Assembly: GCA_001695595.3 (NCBI GenBank)
Contig: MBPM02000066.1
Location: 62,001 to 126,000 of the forward strand
Reading direction: 5' to 3'
Length of the DNA stretch: 64,000 nt
Source: Plasmopara viticola
Taxonomy: Eukaryota > Oomycota > Peronosporomycetes > Peronosporales > Peronosporaceae
The position numbers and the translations under genes are program-made. Each line of letters opens with the position of its first letter. Within the stretch, counting starts at the first letter, position 1. The notes beneath the pieces were generated by a model that did no database searches, was not told the DNA's origin, and was given only the letters and a program-made list of their open reading frames with translations. Shown here in pieces: positions 56,850-64,000 of this stretch.

Positions 56850-59340
56850 TTTCATCAGAGTCGACGTATTTCGACCAGCTTAAAGAGTATTAGCGACTAA
56901 CAAATCATAATAGTTCTTTTTTCTGATATGATTCGACGACCTAATTTTCCAGTCGGATCTAGTCATAGGCCCTTTTACTTGATCTATCACGTTGTTTTCT
57001 TATTTGTCACCTTTTTGTCTCCAAGCGTAAATTTTACAAGCTCTTGATCAGAGAGTTCGTGCTAATACCTTCAAAGCTCTTCAAAATTGTCAACATAATG
57101 AGACCAGCTTTCAATTTCGAACATTTTATTTCGTCAATCATCCATGCTTGATGCTCTAATAATTTGTGGCGCATGCGTCTCAAAAGATCTAAAGTTGCCA
57201 TTTAGCTTTCAGTAACTGATCAGATCACAAACAGCTCACTAAGAGCTCGTGTTGTCAGTTAATTTAGCTGCAAATCGTCAATGGCACGAAAGCTTGAGCC
57301 TTACTTTTGTCGCGCGCACGCAAGATGGCATATAATTCTATCGCTTCGTTCGAATATGGCGCATTACAGATTTAACCAACGAAAACAGTCGTGACTGAAG
57401 CTCACGGTGCACCTTGTCAAAACCTAGTGACTCAAGAACTTCATATGTTTTTTTGCTAATGAGGCACAGCTATGATCGATTTTGAAAGCCCTTTAGCGAA
57501 AGGCTAATGTTTTAGTCAAGCTTAGCTGATCTAAGCACCATTCACTATCACCCTCCCATCAAAAAGAGAAATTAAAAAGCATATTATTTTGTTGAGCTGA
57601 GTTGGTCGGATCAAACTAAAACGTAGTTGATATCAGAAAATGAACTTTTATTTGACTTTCTCGATTGCTTTGATCTTTGACACATCCTTTATACGCGCTC
57701 GAAAGTCGCTTTTTCAGCGTTCTTCCTATACAATGAGCTGTGTAACAATATCGAAATGAGTCATCGATTTTTTGTAGCAGTGTCCGAAGAACTCTGTCTT
57801 GTAATTGGTTGGCAATCTTCAAGTATTACGTGTCTTTAGTTGTGGTACTAGAAGATCGGAAAAAAAAAAGCTCCCGGTACTGATAACACTCATCTAATGT
57901 CTATTACGGCATCAATCTAAAATTGTCGTATATTTTTGACTTGTATTCTTCAAAATCAGTGTATATGTATGTGTAAGGAGAGCTGTAAGATGAGGTTGCT
58001 GCACTTCATGAATGTACCAGAAAGTAGACTTTGGTGCGTCGAAGAAAAGATATTTCTGAGCCAGTGACACGTTATAAAGCAGCCCGATGACGTCACCAAA
58101 TATTGACATGCTCTAGGATAATCGGAGTAGCACGATAGAGCGTAGCTTTCATAAAGAGTCGATGAAGTCTCGCGCTATTGCGAGCTCGGTAGGCATAACT
58201 TTCTTTCACAACCTCCCATAATCTTAAGACCTAGCAAATATCGAGACATAGCTTACTCATTTTGACCTGCTCAATCTCTTTCATGCAAAAAAAGGTCGTT
58301 ATATTATCATACCTTTGGCATGCACTAAAAAGTCGATGTTTCGTCATTTTGCTTCTAAAAAGTGTAGCCTGGTAACAAATTTGTCATGGGTCATTATATT
58401 ATTATATCGAAGTCCGAACATCATGACTTGTAATCGTGTGGCGCAAGTCAAGTTTCGAACAACTTTGTTTGTGACAAGACCTTAAGGCATAATAGTCAAA
58501 AGAGCAACCGGCTCCTTTCAATACTCGCTCGAATCTAGACCCGCTAAATTAAAGAGAGTATTGCCGTGTCGTTTAAAATCAATTCTTTTCTTATTTCGGC
58601 TCCGATCAGCTCTGATGTTATACGATCGCTAATTCAAGCAGAGAGTGTGGCAAAAAAGCTCAATTTCTCCGTCAAATTTTTCTTAGATGTAGCAAGTGTA
58701 GACGTAAAAGGGGGAAGCTCTGACCAGGCCTTTAGGATATTGTATTCAAGGTAATCATTCGACAATGTAAGCTTTTAATGGTCCAATGTGCCTTTAGTAC
58801 TGTGTAGCTCTGAAGCAAGACTGTTTTCTTCCTCATCCCGATAAGCCGCATAAAAGATCATAACATGACAGTTCACAATTAAATTAGTTGAAAAACGCCA
58901 TGTCTTTCAATTATCTGGCATTGTCCAGATTTCCCGGCGCTGCCTCCATGACAAGTTTGATCAGCTCAACGCCGAAAAAGCGATTTAACGACATCAAAAG
59001 TAAAAAAGTTATGACTCTGAAAGATTTTGCTAGATATGTCAAAAAAATTGATAAGACCAAAAGGTAAAGCACAATACATATGCGGCAAATTACGACGGTT
59101 CGGCGACTACTTTAGCATCTTTTTTTCGCTCACCTATTACTAAACTGCTCGACCCTAACGAGCTCAACAAAGGCAACAATGCCCCGGGTAAATTTGGCTG
59201 ACACAAAATACTTCGGTGAAGTAGTGCCTTAGGTGAGTGTCCAGCTTTTGGCCCGGCTTCTTAGGTCGAAGAGCTCGAACGTCACGCGCACTTGATCGAT
59301 TTAGGATAAAAGCCAATTGATCAGTTTCTCATCCATTCCA
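56850..59340 (-). pseudogene. Eroded LWY-repeat effector relic F (C-terminal half, antisense)
   Basis: The relic is again colinear with the C-terminal half of the inverted paralogue. It begins with CGACGACCTAATTTTCCAGTCGGATCTAGTCATAGGCCC (the GLGLDPN coding, about 56,934-56,972), TTGTCTCCAAGCGTAAATTT (57,014) and GCACGCAAGATGGCATATAATTCTATCGCTTCGTTCG (57,313-57,349). ACAGTCGTGACTGAAGCTCACGGTGCACCTTGTC follows near 57,385, then the SLLAAL tract near 58,650 and the DDAKRL tract near 58,900. Its far end (59,200-59,340) matches the far end of relic A near 4,790-4,950, so the two share a common ancestor arrangement. No frame survives. Confidence 0.75.
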
Positions 59341-59749
59341 ATGGCCGAATCGAAATTGACTTTGTGATACAAAACGCTAGATACAGCATTCCGTGCACAT
59401 CCTTCACAAATTGTAGTAGGAAAAGCCATTTTTTCACTACGATGACACGTTAAGTACATTTAGCGTGAGCACCATGTTCGCTGATGCCACACAAAATATT
59501 GCCAAATTGACAACCAAAATGAATTCTTTGGTACAGCTATAATCAAGACAGCCTTTTAGTGACTGCATTCCCTACACAACTTGTATATTGGTGACCCAAT
59601 TTTTACCAGAGAAAGATGTGTAGTCCGGGCGTGCTCAAAACCTTTTCAAAAGAAGAGCACTTAAATAAACTTTGTGGGAGCTAATATTCAAACAAGTCTT
59701 TTAGCAGTTTGTTTAACATCGCCTCCAATTGTATAGGCTTTTCAGCTAA

Positions 59750-59985
59750 CATTCTTCTAAGTGTAGTTTTTGGCAGAGTCATTTCGTCGCCAACCATCTT
59801 CAATCAAAATTGGCGATTAATCATAGTGAAATATGTTTACCATCTTGTGCGGTCAAGTCGAGACTTAGCCCTTCAATAGACCAGTCACGTTCATGAAGTT
59901 TACTATTTACACCACCATTAGTCATCTTATCACCTGTTCTTGGAAAACGACTAAAATTGCTAGCGTGATTACAGCAACGGCATAG
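59750..59985 (-). pseudogene. Short LWY-gene C-terminal fragment G (antisense)
   Basis: GGCAGAGTCATTTCGTCGCCAACCATCTTC...AAATTGGCGATTAATCATAGTGAAATATG at about 59,770-59,830 corresponds to 45,238-45,290. CAAGTCGAGACTTAGCCCTTCAATAGACCAGTCACGTTCATG at about 59,861-59,902 corresponds to the GLGLDPN-DLVK coding at 45,318-45,355. It starts another copy of the gene tail but gives way at once to family U sequence. Confidence 0.6.
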
Positions 59986-59989
59986 TTAG

Positions 59990-62700
59990 TAGTATCGTAT
60001 GTGTGTGCCTGTCGTAAGAGCCGTCATCTTTTGCTAACTCTCGACACCTTTTTGAAACGACTTGAATTACACTTAATGGGGGAGGGATGAACACTCTATA
60101 ATTTTTATATAAAAATTCGGCTTCGTCATTATTATGACCAATAGGCTGTAAAAAAATTGCCGGTTAGCTGGGTTACCTAAGTATGGCCAACTTAGCTTCC
60201 AAACAAGCTGTTTGTTTCGACTGCCGAAGATGTATCTGGACCAAAACTGGCCTTTGAGTAGAACGCTGCGTCTAAAACAAAGACTACAACTACCATGAAG
60301 GTGGCGTCAGCAAAAGACGATTGTGCTTGGGTTATGGGCAGCGAATCAGAGTAGCTCACCTTCGAGTGAGCCGCGCAGGCAAATAAGATTTTGGAAGTGT
60401 CTACATTAAGTAGAGTGTGTCGCGCTTATCGTTCTAGCTTGGTCGGTAGTTCGAAGACATTTCTGCCTTCAGGCAAAAAAAAGTACGAAAAGCACCACAT
60501 GCGCTTTGGCGAAGTCCTCCTTACTTCTTTGGAGTTAAATTTTGAAAGACGCCTTACGGTTGCGGTAATGCTCTTAAAAAAGTCTCACCACCGTCGTAAG
60601 GTGTTGAACTTGTCGCTAGACTCATCGGCCACGCAAATTGCATCAGTACATTCCTCTATCAACGTCATTAACGCAGTGGGAGAGAGATTTTGCGACGGTA
60701 CATTTCTGTATCGGAGTCATAAACGCAATGGGAGACAAATTTCGCGACTAGCCTACCTCCACGCACTAAGGCAAGTTGCCGGTTTGCAAGAGGTTAAGTC
60801 ACTATCGGGACAGCGGGTCCGATGGCAAAGTGAAAGTCTTCTGTATTGCCGATGTAGGCCATATCGACAAGAAGCACTCTCATCTTCTTTGCGCGCTGTA
60901 GGGGCTTTCTAAAGACTACCCTTTGCGTAGTGTGGGCGGCTATGCGCGCACTTCTAGCACCGCATTGTCTCCGCTTGGAATTTCACTCGGCATTGATAGA
61001 AAACTAATGGCATGGGTGTATTGGACCCCAGCACTGATTCCATCACGGCTTTAAAAACTATTTTGTATCAAGTGAACTAATTGTGTCGAATATTGTGACC
61101 TTTGTTTGGCATTGGCATAACCCCAACCCAAGCGCCAAAAATGTAAGTACCGCGTATGAAGTCAGGAGAAGCTGTATTTTTAGATACCGAAGAGGTTGTG
61201 TGTGACCCTTTAGGTAATGAAGAAGCTATTCACGATCAGGACATGGAGCCAGAAAAGAAGCATCACGCAGGAACTCAGCCTATCGTGGGTTTGGATTTTG
61301 AGCGTGGCAGTAAACGACACTAGTGGAAGCAATCGCTCGAGATAGCTGCGCAAATTCCAACAGCAAAGAGGCCAAGTCGCAACCAATCGCTGGAGGAAAT
61401 GTCTGCATCGGCCCAAGCTTTCGAAGCGGTCTTTGTTATGGATTCAGTGGGAGAAATGCCGACAACTTTCAAGTCGGCAATGGAATCCAGCAACGCGACC
61501 AAATGGGAGGAGGCGTGTGATGCTGAAGTGAGCTCTCTTCACGAGAACAAGACCTGGGACTTAGTACCTTTGCCTAAAGGTCGCAAGGCTATTGACTGTA
61601 GACATCTTCCGGATCAAGAAAATCAAGCCGGAGAGATTGAGCGGTTCAAGGCACGACTCGTGGTCAATGCCTTTTCTCAAAAGTATGGTGTCGACTACGA
61701 AGAGACTTTTGCATTAGTAACCAAGTTTACTTCGATCAGAATTTTACTAAGTCTGTCGGCCAAGCACAATTTGATATTGCATCAGATGGACGTCAAGACA
61801 GCCTTTCTTTTGCAAGAAATGGGATCTTTCGTCATCGATTCAAGCGTATCGCAAATATCTTGCGAAGCGCTTGTTGCTTCGATTACAGTTCGCAAAGGCT
61901 ATTAATTAGCTAGACTGGGCCGATGCAACGGTTCCTAAGGGTTTAATAAGCAGAAAGTTTCACAAAAAAAGCCGCGGAAGCCGGTAGAAGCGTATTTTCT
62001 CCACCAAAGAAATTCAAGTTGAAGTAACATCTTCTTCTGTGGTCAAAGAGCGCGGGGAGAAGGATGCTCTCTGCACATTGTTAAATCGAAAAACAATCGA
62101 ATCAACGCGCTTATGCATTCGCTTGGGATCGTTTCTTTTAGTTAGACCACATCTTCTATCAGACTATCCTGGATTATCGAAGTCCTTAAGGAGATGGACT
62201 TTATTCGATATGAGACGGATCAACCAATGCATGTCTTAAATGTATTTGAAATGGGCGGGTAGGTCGCTTCTCCGTATAGTAAGCTCCAGCCTCGATCGAT
62301 CACTCAAACTGCGCTGACAGTGTATTAATTTGTTAGTGTTCTACAGGCTCAGCTAGTCACTCGAATTTTGCCCTATAGCCATTACACGGTAGCTGTAGAC
62401 ACTATCAGCCGCCCACGGCCATCCTTATTCGCCGTATAATAAATTAAGGGTAGAAACAAGAATATGAAACGGTGTTGGGCACTGCAGCAGTCTCAAATTG
62501 CGGAGGTCATAATGCCTAATTTACCCCCTGCGTGAAATGCTAGGATCGTCAGCATTGCTATGAAAAAATCGATGATGTATGCCTCTCCATGCTTTTCCAA
62601 ACCGTGAAAGCTCCGATGAAAAAAGATTTTATGTGATCGTATCTACCGATCTTACCTCCTTGAGAGGTAGGCTTTTGAATTTAGCGATGCTGGATCCTAT
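59990..62700 (-). pseudogene. Uncharacterised duplicated gene relic (family U, copy 3), split by a Copia fragment
   Basis: Bases 60,110-60,650 match 36,745-37,240 and 52,646-53,095. They share AAAATTCGGCTTCGTCATTATTATGACCAATAGGC, TTGGTCGGTAGTTCGAAGACATTTCTGCCTTCAGGC and GGTGTTGAACTTGTCGCTAGACTCATCGGCCACGC. Bases 61,855-61,940 match 53,770-53,860, and 62,480-62,700 match 37,640-37,860 (TGTTGGGCACTGCAGCAG, TTTTGAATTTAGCGATGCTGGAT). The Copia piece at about 61,200-61,850 interrupts the series. On minus the peptide DAICVADESSDKFNT parallels EFDDKSNT of copy 1. The plus-strand open stretch 60,391-60,912 (173 codons) is antisense to this and is probably fortuitous. Confidence 0.5.
61215..61850 (+). 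mobile_element. Truncated Copia reverse transcriptase fragment
   Basis: The open stretch from 61,399 gives AMESSNATKWEEACDAEVSS, then N-TWDLVPLPKGRKAIDC, GEIERFKARLVV, then a KYGVDYEETFA-V-KFTSIR tract and NLILHQMDVKTAFL. These are the fingers and the start of the palm of Copia (RVT_2) reverse transcriptase, with the first catalytic aspartate in DVKTAFL. Similarity stops right after this, near 61,830, so the YVDD half is missing. The region 61,215-61,400 contains a worn upstream linker. It is better preserved than the element at 1-2.9 kb, and the two differ in sequence where they overlap, so this is a younger and separate insertion. Confidence 0.9.
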
Positions 62701-63504
62701 TTACTAAAAAAATTATCACTCATGTATCCCGAAAGTTGTTTTTGTAATATTTGGACGAATGCAATTGTATCTCTTGCTCTGCTGTCACACTATTCAAATT
62801 TTAAAAAAATGCTTCGGTGAGAAGGCTTGTCCCAAATAAGCGGCCTTGGAGATCTCTTCGCTACATGATTCATTCGTGCTTTTAAACGTAAGCAGAACTC
62901 AAAGGTATCTCGGACCGCTCAAACAAGAGCGTCGATCCCGTGTTATCAAAAGCCGCATTGTTTGGTGCAAACCAGATCTTTCGGTTCACAAGTGTGGCAA
63001 CTTCGCGCACATACTCTCCGTGTGTTTTCTAGCACATTATTGTCCCTTTTCGCGGAGCCGTCTGCTAAAGAACGGCTTGCTGGAGACATCAGCGAGCAGG
63101 TTTTTAAAGCAGCGAGACAAAGAATGCAGCTTTTTTCTTATCTTTGCGACATTACTGTGTCCAGAAGGCCATGTTGTTAGAATTCCGTAGCCACAAACGG
63201 CCTTGCTGTTTGCTTCCAAATTATGCCGGATAGAGCAAGTGCCTAGAAGTTCTTTATTGCTTGAGGGTCACACTACCCGCGTTGCCAAGAGCGTCTGGTA
63301 AGCGAAAGGCAAAGTTTTTAGGAGCCCGCTTGTACTTGCAGACTTGATGTGTGAGCCGTAAGCTTGATCCTCTGGCAGCGGTCGCGAGTCCTCGCAAAAT
63401 TGACATATGCGCATGTGAGGCCACTAAGGCTTTTATCGAGTTAAATTATCCTGTGCCTTTTGTAATTATGATATTTGTCGCTCAATAAATGGCTCAGGCT
63501 AGAT
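62701..63504. other. No recognisable gene
   Basis: There is an open stretch of 114 codons on plus (62,846-63,190) that overlaps a second frame and an antisense one. None shows a recognisable domain or has a second copy. Nothing else was found. Confidence 0.45.
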
Positions 63505-64000
63505 CTACCAAATCCACTCCTTACTAAGGTAGATCGCCAACTGTCTCATAGCGAAGAAGCTACGATTGCGCGCGAGCATTAAGCGCTCAACTTTTGCATC
63601 GTTGTCTGCAATGAGGGATAGCACTAAAAGCTTCACTTTGGGATTCGTTTTGCATGCCTGGTAGATTCGATTGTCGATAAGTGTTCTAACCCTGCTGATA
63701 TGGGCCGTTTTATAATTTGGTCTGCACAATATCGGGTCCGAAAGAACACTGAGTTTGCCAGACATATATTTAGCGTCTAAAGTATATTTAGCAAAAAACA
63801 TTGTCATTCTTCAAGATCATTGTAGCATATTTATCGCCGCTCGAAAAAATTTACCGTCGTAATTAATCACGAAGGAATGAGAATCAAGAAGATGCACTCG
63901 AAATTTCACTTGAGCGTACTTTATGGCTTGTTGTAGCTAGATTGTTCCATTTCGAAAGCCCTAAGCTACTTATACTGAAGCGATATGACTCTCTTATGAC
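63505..64000 (-). pseudogene. Second WY-like effector relic (family W2, copy 3, cut by window edge)
   Basis: The minus-strand open stretch 63,505-63,807 (100 codons) is the best-preserved part of this family. TLIDNRIYQACKTNPKVK leads into a VLSLIADNDAKVERLMLARN tract and ends at LAIYLSKEW. It aligns with the large gene's NP-x4-LSLLAVLITRFGDHQVLAMIESAK...LL-x5-QHW unit at matching hydrophobic positions, with the aspartate and the final tryptophan kept, so it looks like a WY/LWY-type unit. Sequence upstream on minus (63,808-64,000) matches the other two copies, with stops just before SGDKYA. The N-terminus lies beyond the window, so whether a functional start exists there cannot be seen. Confidence 0.55.

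Noticed and set aside
60391..60912. 173-codon plus-strand open stretch
   Set aside because: It is antisense to the family U relic, the frame is not kept in the other two copies, and it has no recognisable domain.
1..64000. CRISPR arrays, rRNA genes, bacterial-type promoters and terminators
   Set aside because: No regularly spaced short repeats or rRNA signatures were seen, and the context is a eukaryotic (oomycete) genome where bacterial signals do not apply.

Overview
The window looks like a gene-poor, repeat-rich piece of a plant-pathogenic oomycete genome (Peronosporaceae: a downy mildew or a Phytophthora relative). The evidence is one very large, intact, secreted protein with an EER motif and tandem LWY/WY-type effector repeats, together with decayed Copia and APE-type LINE retrotransposons. 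The species cannot be fixed from the sequence. No bacterial-style operons, rRNA genes or functional tRNA genes were seen.

Layout. 1-2.9 kb: decayed Ty1/Copia pol gene on +. 3.1-18.4 kb: patchwork of badly eroded fragments of the large effector gene on both strands, separated by AT-rich sequence with no gene. 20.3-20.7 kb: GC-richer SINE-like block. 20,891-27,970 (+): the only clearly intact gene, encoding a 2,359-residue EER/LWY-repeat effector candidate. 28.7-29.2 kb (-): eroded 5' fragment of a third paralogue. 29.65 kb: tRNA-derived SINE promoter. 30.2-36.2 kb (-): decayed APE-type LINE. 36.7-42.6 kb: two direct copies of a module holding an LWY-gene fragment (+) and a second, divergent WY-like relic (-). 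45.1-51.8 kb (-): near full-length pseudogene paralogue of the intact gene, tail-to-tail with it and broken by at least seven lesions. 52.5-53.9 kb: uncharacterised duplicated segment. 54.2-60 kb (-): three more LWY-gene relics. 60-62.7 kb: another copy of the uncharacterised segment, interrupted by a Copia reverse-transcriptase fragment. 63.5-64 kb: third copy of the second WY-like relic, running off the window.

How it fits together. A giant LWY effector family has expanded locally by inverted and direct duplication, and only one copy keeps its frame. A 40-base block just upstream of the start codon is shared by the intact gene, the inverted pseudogene and the third fragment, so it is probably the core promoter and leader. 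The extent of decay around it suggests that selection maintains the 7.1-kb reading frame. Relic boundaries were set by eye and are approximate, typically to within 50-150 bases.
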